NCBI GenBank assembly: GCA_037367405.1
Contig: JAZKJV010002333.1
Location: 124,001-188,000, forward strand
Source: Ottelia alismoides
Lineage: Eukaryota; Streptophyta; Magnoliopsida; Alismatales; Hydrocharitaceae
DNA: 64,000 bases
Reading direction: 5' to 3'
The position numbers were made by a program, and so were the translations under genes. The notes under the pieces were generated by a model. It was not told the origin of the DNA. It ran no database searches and saw only the letters and a program-made list of their open reading frames with translations. Of this stretch, positions 11,835-25,077 are shown one piece after another (the first letter of the stretch is position 1; each line of letters starts with the position of its first letter).

Positions 11835-13535
11835 TCTCCCCCGCGGACCTCTTCTTCGCGGATCCTGTTCATTTACCCAAGTTCTTCGAATTTTCCCGAT
11901 TTGGCCCGACCTCCATTTGGCCAAACCCCGAGCTCCGAGTGCAGAGGGCACATCCGCGATCTTCGCCCGATCTTCTTCTTAGGGGTCCGGGCATCGATTT
12001 ACGCGCCTGACTCCCATCTTCTCAGACCCCTACCACTATATAGTCTGACCTTTAGTCGCCTTCCTCCGCACCCTCGACCACCATCTTCGACTCCCAGGAC
12101 CTCCACCCTCTTGCCTTGAGTGACAACAAGCCCGAGGGGGTGTCAGAGAGAGGATAGAGGCACCCTAGCCCCACATTCGGTGACCCACATCGTCGTGCTC
12201 CGCCACCGACGAGCTCGAGCCTCTGGAGGAGTCGCTCCATCGAGGAGAGGATCCCAGGAGGTATCTGACCTCCCCCATAGATAATTCCGGCCATCAGGTA
12301 GATTCTTTAGCCCATATCTTATATTTAATTCAAGATCTTAGGTTTTGCGCCGCCGGCCTTCGCCGACCAATCCACACTGCTCCGTCTGTCCATTCCCCCA
12401 TCCGACCATTCTATCATCTCTACGAGACTCCTCCGCACCTTCTACACCCCTCCGATCATCCTGGTTCACCCCGGAACCCGGACTTAGGTCCTCCTTGTTG
12501 GACATGTGAGCCCACGACGAGCCATTATGCAATAAATGTTATTGCGAATATCATTCCCTGATCTGAAATGAAGAATAAATAATTTGCATAATAGGTCCCT
12601 CTGTACAATTAGGGTTATGTACCATGGCTGTCTTAATGATCAAACAGTTGTTGATTCAATAATTAAATCATAGAGGCTGGTGCTTGGATGAATATCTAAA
12701 GAGTTAGATTGAGGACTCATCAAGCACCGTCAAATGATTGTTAAGATGTGATCTCCAGCCTGAGTAGGAGATGGCAATCCTTTCTCACATAGGCTGATAT
12801 CTGACCGACCTCTTGATGCAGGTCCTCTGCATAGGAATAGAGATTCGGAGGTGTCAGATTAGTTAGGTCAAAGAGTTGACTTAACGAGATCGAGATAACT
12901 AAAGTCTTATGTTGAATGCTGTCACAGCATAGGCACGCATCCTCTGACCGGAGACAGATGTATTGCTATATGTCTGAGTATGTACATTTGACAGACCAAT
13001 AGGTTGATGACCTAACCAAGGTCTATACACCGGCGCGTTGGTGTGCATATAAGGGCATATGAGTAATACGATCTCTCAAAGGGATCATACATGTTCACTA
13101 CTGAACCGGAAGACATGAGCTCACTCATGAGATATTGGGAGGAATCAAATTCCGTGCACGGTCGTCTTGCTTTGGAAGCTTGACTGAATTTGTAGGTTTG
13201 ATATATACTTTTGGAAAGTATATGATCAAGACCTAGGTATGATATATGCTTTTGGAAAGTATATGATCGATACCAAATCCCAATGATCAAATGAGAAACT
13301 TAGTGATCAAACCCTGAAGAAGACAGTGTAAAATAGATCTTGATCTTCGGGTTGACTATGAGTCTTCCAGTATGCAGGATGTACAGGTATTGGGAATACC
13401 TGAAGGGTGATGTGATCATAAACGATTGTATATCCATGACGCTTCCATTCCGAGGGAGTGATGAAACAGGTCTGGATTTTAGTGACTCCTTTCAGTAGAG
13501 AAGCAATCTGATCTTAGTCTAAGTGTTGGACATTG

Positions 13536-14058
13536 ATCTGAATGAGATTCAGATTCAATGAGAAGATTAGATTTGCGGTCTTGATTTAATCAAGCATCTG
13601 TGGGAGGTTCGTACGATCTGGATTTGAGATAATATCTCAATATCCAAGTCACTATACGTGGAATAATACAATCACCCTGTCCTTATCTCCAAGTATCTGC
13701 GGAGAAAGCACATTATTCTTGAAAGGGTTCAAGAATAATTCTTTTGATGAAATATCCAAGCAAGGACTTGATGATTAAATGTGATTTAATTATCAAGCTT
13801 AAATATGAATATGATTCATATTGTGAAAATGATTATCTAAGATAATTAAATGAGATTTAATTATCAAGGATTAAGAGAATGTGGATAACACTATCCATGA
13901 TATATGTGTGTTATAAATATGATTTATAATATACATATATAAGAGAGAGAATTTGTGTAAATAGCATTTGTTAATTAATAATGTGGATTGGATTCACATT
14001 TGTTAATTAATTGGAAATGCAATTTACTAACTAGTTTGGGTTGTGAATATGATTCACA
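13536..14058 (+). repeat. array of short palindromes with a common core
   Basis: At least eight inverted repeats occur in about 520 bp: 13536-13554, 13624-13640, 13712-13739 (12 bp arms), 13774-13790, 13802-13822, 13841-13865 (11 bp arms), 13911-13929 and 14042-14058. Six share the design arm-AAT, then ATG, GTG or GAG, then ATT-arm, although the outer arms differ from one to the next. Related palindromes are present in the other Copia LTRs of the window. Confidence 0.85.
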
Positions 14059-14388
14059 CAATATTCAATGGCAAGATTGAAATATTCACAAATTAATTTG
14101 GAATTAATTTGGTGAATATTTATTGTAATTAATTAAGGAATAATGTGATAAATAAAATAGAGAAAAACCACCTCCATGGGTGGCGTCACCCATGAATTGT
14201 TCATGGGTGACGCCCCCCCTTTTTAGGAGGGTGGTTAACTCCACTTCATTTATCATGTTATCTCTTGATTAATTAATTTTAAATTGTTGTTGTTGAACAA
14301 CAATCCTAGCCATTGATTTATCATGGACCAAGCATATCCCTTGGATCCATGTGTCCCATGGATTGAGATCCATTGGATCCTAAACTAG

Positions 14389-14397
14389 TATATAAGG
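14389..14397 (+). promoter_or_regulatory. TATA box of Copia A 5' LTR
   Basis: TATATAAGG precedes a CT-rich leader by about 50 bp. The same site recurs in the 3' LTR at 22018-22026. The start of transcription would be expected near 14420, which is inference. Confidence 0.6.
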
Positions 14398-14973
14398 AGG
14401 GCTAGGGTAGCCTCTCCATGGTACATCATTAAGAGTTGTACAAGGTGACAACTCTCTCCCTCTCTCTCTTTCTCATTCTCGCCCTCTCTCTCTTTCTCTT
14501 CTCCATTAAGTGGCCGTCCACTTTGTGTTGAGAAAAGAGAGACTCTCGGCTTCTTCTTCGACGACTCGTGGATCTCCATCTTCTTTGGAGTTTCTTACTC
14601 TAAAGGAAGACGACGGATTTCGTTTGACGAAATCGGGGGAGCCATCGCTTGGATCTTCATCGAGGATTGCGGGAAGGAACGTGACTCATCATCGCGCCCG
14701 CAAGTGCGTTCTTCGTGGATCGGACTTAAGATAGGAGGATCTCTACTTTGGGATCTCGCGATCACAACCACGCTTCAAGAGGTATTCCTTGTACTTTGTG
14801 GTTTGATGAAACGATCCGAGAAGTGTTCTCGTGATCATACGGTTTCATCTTTAAAGTTAAAAAATTTTAATTTCCGCTGCATCTAGCGACTAGTGCGACT
14901 AGTTGCTCCGATTGCATATGATGCGATCGACACGCTTCCGTGATGCTCTTGAGGATTCCCAATATCCTTCAAG

Positions 14974-14986
14974 TGGTATCAGAGCC
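14974..14986 (+). other. primer-binding site, tRNA-iMet
   Basis: TGGTATCAGAGCC, two bases after the LTR end, is complementary to the 3' end of plant initiator tRNA-Met, the usual Copia primer. Confidence 0.95.
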
Positions 14987-17900
14987 AGGTTGAATAAGGT
15001 TTTGGATATGATCCATAGACCTTAGACGATTTGGTTCTTGAAAGGGTTGCGAAATTTTTTGCTGCATTTCAATTTTCGCACCTCTGTAAAATTGAATTTT
15101 TCGGCTCTGTTTAAAATGTTTAAACACGAAATTTTCAATTGGATTTTGTTCCCCATTAAACAAGGAAACCATAGGACTTGAGTTTACTAAATTTGGACTT
15201 CATTTGCTCAAGATATGGCTTTTTGAATATGACTATATTCACTGTTGCGGGAACTGCGGATTTGAACGTGATTAATGAGATAATTACGGTTTTAATCCAC
15301 CTTGAAATGCATGAATTATCACTTGGGTTTTTTAATAAATCAAATAGGCAATCTTTGGAAACTGAGTTTGCAATTTTTGGATTTAAATTGATCAAGATAA
15401 GTTAATTTTAGTGATTGGGGGTCACTGCTGGAAATTAACAATTTTGATCTTGAACCTAGTGATATGTCATTCAATTATCATGATGGAAATTAATTGTTAA
15501 TTTTCTGTAATAATTAGTGATAAATATTTGTGAAATATTTAAAGAAATAATTATTTCATTGAATGACATTTGCCTAAACCACAATGATGAGATATTAGAT
15601 CTTGATCATTGGTTCATCAACAAACATTGCTTTCATGAAAACTGTAGTTTATCCTACAATAGTTGTAGGACAACTTTTACATAAAAACCCTTTTGCTTGA
15701 ATAGGATTGGGGATTTGTCTAGCAAATCTCCTTATAATAAAAAATGTTTTGATTTATATTATATGGTATAATTTCGGTTGAAAAACCGATGAACATCTCA
15801 AAGTACATGATGGTCTATCTGGTATTATCCTTTCCCGAGGCGGATGTGGTGCCTAGTCGGAGAGCATTGGGGTAGCGGGTTGCAACGTATGTGGTCCGTC
15901 CCACTCTCGTCGGTACTGGCCATGACAGCAGGTAGGGACTGTATAATACCGGAGACAGACAATGTGTATTTTTCTAATTATTAAAATTCGAATAATACGT
16001 ACTTTGAGTATATACCTACTATTCAAGTAAAAGACATGTTTGTTGATTGATGATTGGATTAATGATTAATATGATTAAATTAATTATATCCAATAAACAC
16101 TCTATCATGAATAGATGTGTATTTCCCTTGGAAGAATTAATTATGTGAATATGATTCACGATAATTAATTACAATTTGAATATGAGGTGGAGGATCACAT
16201 AAGTGACATCCATGGTCTCCCGTCAAGGCAAAGGATTTCGTCGCCAGTTGTTGTGTATAGGAGACGCCTGTCCGAAGTGACAGATCCTGTACATGATTTA
16301 ATTGGATCGGGTTCTTTGCTTCTCGAAAGAGTAAGGCCGTATACGTAGTGACCCCAATATCGGGTCCTCATATTATTGGGGCGATATTGGATTGCGTATA
16401 GCGAGTATTAAGCCTGTTGACGGTTGGTTCAATTAATGACGGGTCAACATTGCCTTAGGGGTGGTGGGCCCGGGTGTTAAAGACCGAATTGGGAGATGCA
16501 AGTTGGACTTGCAAGGCAGAATGTGTTCCCGCTTCTTTTTATCCGAGTTGTAGGTTCTCATATTATTGGGATGCAACAAAGATAGGAAAGGAGATCCCAG
16601 ATCTTGCTAGAGATATAATGGTAAGAATATCTCTTACATTGAAAGTGATTAAGGGAATGAACTTTCAGTGTTGACAAGGCAAGACAACTTTGATATAAAA
16701 ATTCCTAAATCACAGTAAAATATGTATATAATATATATACACTTATGCAAATTTCTTATTTCAGATAATCCTTCATTAAACCCACTCAATATTATACTCA
16801 ATGATAACCAGTAAAAAAATATCTTGGATTGGACTCATGATCCAGATATTGTACTTGCAATTGGACACATAATGTATGTGGTTGCAGTGTGCAAGTCCCC
16901 TCAACATAATGAGGAAGGGCAATTAAATAAGACAATAAGACATCACCTTAGGGTTTGTATGTCTCTATAGTCTTGATCTTTCATCGAGTGTACTTTGGAA
17001 GTGACATGTCGATGGTGATCGTAATTGTCGAATAATCCTTATAAAATAAAAGAAGATATTTTGGCATACATATGTGCTCTAGACATTTAATCATGAATGA
17101 CATGGTTCTCTGCATTATGCAGAATGGTAGCTCGAAAGAGATGATGTATTCAAAATGTTTGAATACCTACCTGAACCTAAGTCTCCAAGAGTTAAGATGT
17201 AGGTAGATATGATGAGTGTCATCATTCTACTATCTATACTCAAGTCATTCATGAAGCTTTATGATATTCATATTGTATTATTTTAATGAAGCATGTATAA
17301 ATGTTGAAATGCTCTTACGTTGAATTCCTTTTGAATTTAACATAAGAGATTCTTTGTCTTGAACAATGGTTGTTTATAGATGAAGAGAGCGCAGTGGAAG
17401 CATGGGTCGGACCCGAGTAAGAAGGAAAGTCAAAGAGTTGACCTACTTCTGTGACTTCCATATCACATCCAAAGAGTTGGATGAATGCCAATGCTGCAAT
17501 AAGTTGATGTGTTGATAGAATGACTATCAAGTCTGTCTAAAATCCTTAGTGAAGGACTCAGATAGAGCATCAGAATAATCTACATATAATCATTGAGTCT
17601 GACTTTCTTATTTCATAAGATAAAGTCTGATAATTGTATCCCAATCTTCTAATGACATTTGCAATTGATTGCATATATATATTAGAAGATTAGAAATTTG
17701 ATCTTAAGGTTTAGTGGTCATCTACATGGATATTGATGTAATTGTTGCAGCAATCTCTGTTGGATAGATAGACTTCATATTCTCAGTGGGAGAATCCTTA
17801 GTCTTAGAGAATGTCTCTATGACCTAGATATTAGAATACCCTCATTGTTTGTTTCTAAATGTTGGAAATAAACATGAATTCTGAGATAGAACTATCATAA

Positions 17901-18059
17901 AGAGTTATGATGGAAATATTTCAGATAGTAATCTAATATCTAGTAGACTCCACAAAATTAGAAAAATTAATGAATGGTTCATTAAGATTTCTAATATTGA
18001 AAATTAAACCTTGATAGATCAATAGGAGGATGAAGATCATTTGACAATGATCTGGCATC
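14987..18059 (+). other. Copia A leader and gag region, no intact gene
   Basis: About 3 kb with no frame of useful length and no recognisable Gag or zinc knuckle. Despite this, 15840-15960 and 16190-16560 align well with the equivalent non-coding stretches of elements B and C, so the region was inherited in this state by all three. Confidence 0.6.
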
Positions 18060-19870
18060 AAGCCTTGGACATTTGTCTGTTGATTTGATCAATAGCTAGT
18101 AAGAGATGAAACTTTAGACTGTCTAAAAATTTCAAATCTTACATACTTGTGAATATTGTATTCATAGAATGTCCAATACACCCTTCTCTTAGGAAAGGTG
18201 TAAGATGTCATGGTATTCGGGATCTCATACATATTGATGTATGTGAATCATCTATATCATAGTGAACATTATGGATATGTGATATCTATTGATGATCATG
18301 TATGATATGAGATTTCTTCTCTTCACCTGAGAAACCTTTGAAATGTTCAAAGATTTCACAATTTTGGTTTACAACCAAAGTTTGAAGGAAGATGAAATGA
18401 ATTTGATCTAACCTAGGTAGCTTGTACCTATTAGATAAAATTCAAAGAATACCTTATGGAGATATGAATATCATTTCTATCTCACTCCTCCTGATAAACC
18501 TGAACTCAATGGAGTTGTAGGGAGATACAATTGGATCATGTGTGACATGATTTGATCAATGATGAATTTTTAGCATAATTTCCTCTTAGTTTCCTGGTAT
18601 ATATGTGTAGTAGAGACTACAATATATATCCTTAATAAGATTCCATGCATGTAAGCTAGAATCTAGCACTTGAGAGTGCTACTTCATTAGGAAAATAAAG
18701 GATGGTATTGGATACCTACTTTATGACCTTGAGATTCTTAAAAGATCTCATTTCTGAGAATGTGATTCTTAGAGGATGACTCTCTTGAGAATCAAGATGA
18801 AAATGAAGTGAAGGAACTCATTTAATCTTGAGATGACAATGAGTCTCCTGAAATCGGAAACTAAAAGGATAATTAAAGATGAAACATTAATACCTCTTCA
18901 AATGAGTTTGAGGATGTATTCCATGTGTCGATTAAGTCTGAAAATGATCGGACTTCATGTGATGAAGCTCCTAAGGATCGTGACATGGAAAGATGGATAT
19001 TAGCAATAAAGTCTAAAGTAGACTTCATATACAAGTGTTGTATATGGACCTCGAGGATCCACCTATATGGGTAAGACCCATAATGGTGTAAATGGATCTT
19101 CAAGAGAAGAGGGAACCTGATGAGAAGGTAGAGACCTTCAAAGCTCGGTTCGTAGTCATAAGCTACACATCAGAAGAGAAGACATTGCTTGCAATGAGAC
19201 TTGCTCTTCAGTGACCATGCTTAAAATCATCAGAATGTTGCTAACCTTAGCTACACAACTTGACTATTGCATCTTCAAGATGTAAGTCAAGATTGCATTC
19301 CTCTTAAGAATACCTCTCTGAGGATATTCACATGAAGTAGCCCCAGGGCTTCATGTTTGGGGAAAGTAAGGTGTGAAAGCTAAAGAAATCCATCTGTGGA
19401 CTCAAATAAGCTTCTTGAAGTTGGAACATAAGATTTGATGAAATTATAAATGTTATGATTTCAAATAGAATCTTGATGTACCATGTGAAGCTTAGTGGGA
19501 GTGCCATTGTGTTCATCATGCTAAATGTAGATAATATCCTAATCATTTGGAATGATATAAAGATGATAATAAGTGTTTTATAGACTGGCTATTCCATACC
19601 TTGAGATATGATCTCAAGAATACCTCTTAGATCTTAGTTCTGAAGTTGTTCAGAAGCAAAGAAAAGAGGGTATAAGGATTGTCACATTTGTAGTACACCT
19701 TGGACATATTCCATTCCTGGAAATTCCAAGAAAGGCTTCCTTCCCTTGAGATTTGGTACTGACCTATCAAAAGGGATAGCACCTCAATGAGTTGAGGAAA
19801 TGAATGCTAAAACTGCTTGCACTTGTGCATCAGTTACGAGAAGCTAAGTATGCTAGATGTGTATAAAAGC
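18060..19870 (+). pseudogene. Copia A pol remnant (GAG-pre-integrase, integrase, RT, RNase H)
   Basis: Readable pieces in order are: a GAG-pre-integrase/integrase start ending DLIHIDVCESSIS (near 18200-18260); ETFKARFVVISYT (near 19130); the RT segment reading CIFKM-stop-VKIAFL, where active Copia elements have MDVK plus AFL; SGSAIVFIMLNVDNILI (near 19500), where the catalytic YVDD has become NVDN; and an SKKGF/SKGIAP RNase H-side segment near 19725. Stops include TAA at 19283-19285 and TAG at 19338-19340, both shared with copies B and C. A also has its own +1 frameshift just after the shared TAA. No enzyme can be made. Confidence 0.85.
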
Positions 19871-20370
19871 CAGATATCTGCCATGCAGTGGGAGTAGTAA
19901 ACTGTTACTAATCCTACTATGGAGAAAGAACACTTGATTGCAGTAATAACAATATCTTCAAAGATGACAAGGCTTTAGAGATAGTGATCTCTAAGTCTTA
20001 TCTTCAAGAAATTAATACCTTAGATAGAGATCTAAAAGGTCTTAATTGTGGATACCTTGAGAGATAGTGATCTCCCGGAATAAGGGTATTCTGATAAGGA
20101 TTATGGAAATACTGGTTATAATAGTTATTAAGCAATAGTGTCAAAGACACTATAACTGCTTTGACTAGATTGGGTATTGGTTGCATTAGATGCAACATTC
20201 GCATTGGATGTGAGCACTGTTACCTAGGGATATGCAAGTGCCGTAAAAGGACTTGGCATAGTCTTTTGGGAACAGAGTGACTGATCAGCTTACCTAGCTA
20301 TTTCTAAATAGCTTATGATTGTCACATGAGTGTGGGTTTAAATGATTATCCCATTAATGGCTCTTTGGGC

Positions 20371-20381
20371 TAGTGGGAGAT
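20371..20381 (+). other. polypurine tract of Copia A
   Basis: TAGTGGGAGAT lies directly against the 3' LTR start, the expected plus-strand primer position. Copy C has the same tract. Confidence 0.8.
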
Positions 20382-22600
20382 TGTTGGACATGTGAGCCCA
20401 CGGCGAGCCATTATGCAATAAATGTTATTGCGAATATCATTCCCTGATCTGAAATGAAGAATAAATAATTTGCATAATAGGTCAGATTAGTTAGGTCAAA
20501 GAGTTGACTTAACGAGATCGAGATAACCAAAGTCCTATATTGAATGCTGTCACAGCATAGGCACGCATCCTCTGACCGGAGACAGATGTATTGCTATATG
20601 TCTGAGTATGTACATTTGACAGACCAATAGGTTGATGACCTAACCAAGGTCTATACACCGGCGCGTTGGTGTGCATATAAGGGCATATGAGTAATACGAT
20701 CTCTCAAAGGGATCATACAGGTTCACTACTGAACCGGAAGACATGAGCTCACTCATGAGATATTGGGAGGAATCAAATTCCGTGCACGGTCGTCTTGCTT
20801 TGGAAGCTTGACTGAATTTGTAGGTTTGATATATACTTTTGGAAAGTATATGATCAAGACCTAGGTATGATATATGCTTTTGGAAAGTATATGATCGATA
20901 CCAAATCCCAATGATCAAATGAGAAACTTAGTGATCAAACCCTGAAGAAGACAGTGTAAAATAGATCTTGATCTTCGGGTTGACTATGAGTCTTCCAGTA
21001 TGCAGGATGTACAGGTATTGGGAATACCTGAAGGGTGATGTGATCATAAACGATTGTATATCCATGACGCTTCCATTCCGAGGGAGTGATGAAACAGGTC
21101 TGGATTTTAGTGACTCCTTCCAGTAGAGAAGCAATCTGATCTTAGTCTAAGTGTTGGACATTGATCTGAATGAGATTCAGATTCAATGAGAAGATTAGAT
21201 TTGCGGTCTTGATTTAATCAAGCATCTGTGGGAGGTTCGTACGATCTGGATTTGAGATAATATCTCAATATCCAAGTCACTATACGTGGAATAATACAAT
21301 CACCCTGTCCTTATCTCCAAGTATCTGCGGAGAAAGCACATTATTCTTGAAAGGGTTCAAGAATAATTCTTTTGATGAAATATCCAAGCAAGGACTTGAT
21401 GATTAAATGTTATTTAATTATCAAGCTTAAATATGAATATGATTCATATTGTGAAAATGATTATCTAAGATAATTAAATGAGATTTAATTATCAAGGATT
21501 AAGAGAATGTGGATAACACTATCCATGATATATGTGTGTTATAAATATGATTTATAATATACATATATAAGAGAGAGAATTTGTGTAAATAGCATTTGTT
21601 AATTAATAATGTGGATTGGATTCACATTTGTTAATTAATTGGAAATGCAATTTACTAACTAGTTTGGGTTGTGAATATGATTCACACAATATTCAATGGC
21701 AAGATTGAAATATTCACAAATTAATTTGGAATTAATTTGGTGAATATTTATTGTAATTAATTAAGGAATAATGTGATAAATAAAATAGAGAAAAACCATC
21801 TCCATGGGTGGCGTCACCCATGAATTGTTCATGGGTGACGCCCCCCCCTTTTTAGGAGGGTGGTTAACTCCACTTCATTTATCATGTTATCTCTTGATTA
21901 ATTAATTTTAAATTGTTGTTGTTGAACAACAATCCTAGCCATTGATTTATCATGGACCAAGCATATCCCTTGGATCCATGTGTCCCATGGATTGAGATCC
22001 ATTGGATCCTAAACTAGTATATAAGGAGGGCTAGGGTAGCCTCTCCATGGTACATCATTAAGAGTTGTACAAGGTGACAACTCTCTCCCTCTCTCTCTTT
22101 CTCATTCTCGCCCTCTCTCTCTTTCTCTTCTCCATTAAGTGGCCGTCCACTTTGTGTTGAGAAAAGAGAGACTCTCGGCTTCTTCTTCGACGACTCGTGG
22201 ATCTCCATCTTCTTTGGAGTTTCTTACTCTAAAGGAAGATGACGGATTTCGTTTGACGAAATCGGGGGAGCCATCGCTTGGATCTTCATCGAGGATTGCG
22301 GGAAGGAACGTGACTCATCATCGCGCCCGCAAGTGCGTTCTTCGTGGATTGGACTTAAGATAGGAGGATCTCTACTTTGGGATCTCGCGATCACAATCAC
22401 GCTTCAAGAGGTATTCCTTGTACTTTGTGGTTTAATGAAATGATCCGAGAAGTGTTCTCGTGATCATGTGGTTTCATCTTTAAAGTTAAAAAATTTTAAT
22501 TTCCGCTGCATCTAGCGACTAGTGCGACTAGTTGCTCCGATTGCATATGATGCGATCGACACGCTTCCGTGATGCGCTTGAGGATTCCCAATATCCTTCA
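20382..22600 (+). repeat. Copia A 3' LTR with internal deletion
   Basis: 2219 bp, nearly identical to the 5' LTR, but bases equivalent to about 12597-12855 are missing, joined at a GTC microhomology near 20483. TATA box at 22018-22026. It ends CCTTCA followed by the target duplication CTCCT. Confidence 0.95.
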
Positions 22601-24389
22601 CTCCTCTACCGGCGCTCGCCGGAGGACCACGCCACACCTCACCCACACACCCATTTCGCCCGCTAATGGGTCTAGGCAGTTTTTCCTCGTCCCATCTTGC
22701 ATCCTGTGTAAGTCCCAAGGCTTAAGAGTCTCATCTGGAGGATCGACTATTCAGGAACATCTGCTCCAGTTAGTCCCCATCTCCGGAGCTCCTCCGACGC
22801 TCTCGGCCCCATCCGAGCAGTCTACCAGCTGCGGAGTACCTCCATCTTCCATTCCCATATCTCAGCTGGGGAGCTGTTCTTCTAGGAGCCTCCACGATCG
22901 TTCGATCAACCCCTCGCTCCAGTTTACATATCAGCCATCCATTCGCGCGGGGCTTTTGACCGTAGATCCATCTGAGGATCAGATCCGAGCCGCAGATCAC
23001 CGAAGAGGCATCCACGAATCACAGTCGTCCGATCATAGATGGAGCGCCTTCCATCCGTCGAATCTTAATAAAGGGGTAAATATCACTTAGGCCCCGCTTT
23101 CTTTAGCCTTTATAGTTTAGTCCTGTAAATAGTTTCCGCAGTTGTTTTTTGAATAATTGCACTCTGGACCCTCTAGTTTTGAGTATTTGCATTTCAGCCC
23201 CCCTAGTTGTGGTGCACGTGCTTTATCACGTGGATTTTTAGGCTTTTTGCATGTAATGGCCTGGGTTTTATGAATGTTATGAAATGAACTTTTAGTTTTG
23301 ATATTTGCATTTATACCCCTGTACGTGAATGAATTGGACATGTGCTGGATTTAATGTGGAATTTGCACTGAGACTCCTACAGTTTTAGCACATGTTCCTA
23401 TTAGGCCCCTGAAACTTGTTTTCCTTGCGATTAGGTCTCTGTGTGCTATGCCTTGGTTATTTATTGAATAAAATATCAAATCAACTCCAAATTTTGTGAA
23501 ATTTGGATAATGACTCCTGCTACTGTGTAAAAATTTCACTAAATTTTTGGGATATTTTTATTGTTGTTTGTTATTTTTAAAAATTCAAAAACACCTATTT
23601 TTGCTACTGTTTGAATCGAAAAATCAACTAAAAATATTAAATACCCTCCAAAAATTCTAAAAATATTAGTTACTGTTTTCTTTAATATTTACTTGCTTCA
23701 TTCCAATTTTTATTGCATTTGTGTATATAAAACACCTAAAAATGGAAAAAACCTAAAAAACTTAGCAAAATTAGTAAAAACTATAAAAAAATAAAACAAA
23801 TGCAATTTCTTCTCATGTAGCTTAGTTTTTTAGTTTGATATAAAATTATCTCTAGATTTTTAGAGGTTGTTTATCTATTTTTAAACAACCTTTCCAATCT
23901 GGCTGCACATTGAGTTCCGTTTTCTTCCTTATTTCATTTTTATAAAATTAAAAAAATATAAAAATATGAGAAAATTACCAAAAACACCTAAAAATCATAA
24001 AACCCAAAATATTTTTATTATAATTTTTGGATTTGCTTTGATGTGTTTAATATTTTGTTGAGTGTGTTCCTTTTAGCCTTTTTCTACATTTTCTCTATAA
24101 TTGAAAAATATAAAAAAAATAAAAAATGCATAAAATCTACCAAAAATATTTTATTCTTTTATTTGATTTTCTGACTACTTCGTAGCCTCTCTGAGCCAAT
24201 CTGTGCTCCTTGTATTCTACCCTGGTCGCTATACCAGGTTAAATAAATAACGAGACCGCTATTCGGATTTTTGTCTGATTACTTTTATTTGGTGGTCTGA
24301 TTTTTCTTGTTGATCGATTTCCAAGATTCGGGTCGCAATGACCCTTGTTTTTACCTTTATCCGGATTTTGTGAGATTTTTCGGTCATCA

Positions 24390-24890
24390 GGGATGCCCAC
24401 AGAATCACATAGGGAAAGGTCTAGACTGTCTCCTTTAGTCGTCGATGTCCATAATGAGAGACAATGAGCTGCTTGGTTACAAAAGAGATGTTTTAGACCG
24501 TCCCTTCCAATAATTGGAGGGGACAATCACGATCGTCGCCTCTTCTAAAACTCCTTTTAGGGATCCCCGCAGAATCACATAGAGAGCGGTTAGACCATCC
24601 CCTTTAGTCACCAAGGTCCATGATGAGAGATAGTGAACCACTAGGTTATAGAGGGGACTATATAGACCGTCCCTCCCTTCCAATTATCAGAGAGGTCGAT
24701 CGTGACTGTCTCCTTTGCTAAAACTATTTTTAAGGATACCCACAGAATTGCATAGGGAACATTGTAGACCGTCCCCTTTAGTCGTCGAGGCCCATAACGA
24801 GAGACATGGAGTTGCTTAGTTACAGAAGGGACAATCACAGAATACCAGAGGAGACGATTACGACCATCGCCTCTACACTCTGAAAGCAAA
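24390..24890. repeat. tandem 170 bp units in CACTA 3' subterminal region
   Basis: The word CAGAATCACATAG or its variant recurs at about 24400, 24570 and 24743, each time followed by the same order of GACCGTCCC, GGGGAC and CTCCTTT words. The last unit before the solo LTR (10911-11009) is the preceding repeat, so the array was at least four units long before the LTR split it. Confidence 0.75.
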
Positions 24891-25077
24891 AAAATAATTG
24901 TTTTATTAGTTTTAATCTCCTGCTGCATAACCACGCAAATAATACAACAAGACACTAAAAAACATCAAAATTCTTACTTAATACTTAAAAAAAATAATGT
25001 ACCGGTTTTACATACTTTATAGTACATCAACTTAACTTTTGAAGATACTACTAAAATATAATTTACATGTTCTACAT

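Larger units (their letters stand above)
12496..14971 (+). repeat. Copia A 5' LTR
   Basis: 2476 bp, TGTTGG...CCTTCA. It has a TATA box at 14389-14397, then a CT-rich leader (14450-14515), then a GC-richer tail that includes a 74-codon ORF beginning MAVHFVLRKERL. A hairpin with 15 bp perfect arms occupies 14182-14214, upstream of the TATA box. Most of 13530-14060 is palindromic (separate entry). Confidence 0.95.
12496..22600 (+). mobile_element. Copia element A, full length, young but coding-dead
   Basis: Two LTRs (12496-14971 and 20382-22600) flank an internal region with a tRNA-iMet primer site and a polypurine tract. The target duplication CTCCT is perfect (12491-12495 and 22601-22605). 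LTRs start TGTTGG and end CCTTCA. By eye the LTRs differ at about 20 positions over 2.2 kb, apart from one 257 bp deletion, so the insertion is recent. The interior shows order GAG-pre-integrase, integrase, RT, RNase H, all broken by stops and frameshifts, so it cannot make its own enzymes. It is inserted in the solo LTR at 11010-24389. Confidence 0.95.
11010..24389 (+). mobile_element. diverged solo LTR of giant family, interrupted by Copia A
   Basis: It starts TGATGAATCCCC and ends GGTCATCA, with flanks GGGAC (11005-11009) and GGGAT (24390-24394), a 5 bp target duplication with one mismatch. Without Copia A (12496-22600) it is about 3.3 kb, organised like the giant LTRs: AT-rich start, paired W-box palindrome, GC-rich centre, then an A-rich, T-rich tail. 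Internal sequences and a partner LTR are absent. It is clearly diverged from the LTRs at 29557 and 39292 and has lost the G-box palindrome, so it is an older relative or a subfamily. Confidence 0.75.

Noticed and set aside
13012..13290. 92-codon minus ORF present twice (also 20640-20918) as a duplicated gene
   Set aside because: The duplication is simply the two LTRs of Copia A, and the translation has no domain.
14385..14734. Opposite-strand 64-codon and plus 74-codon ORFs in the Copia A LTR, as host genes
   Set aside because: Both are repeated with the LTR at 22014-22363 and belong to the element, not to a host gene.
22569..23090. 173-codon plus ORF
   Set aside because: It starts inside the Copia A LTR and runs across the insertion junction at 22600 into solo LTR sequence, so it is a chance fusion.
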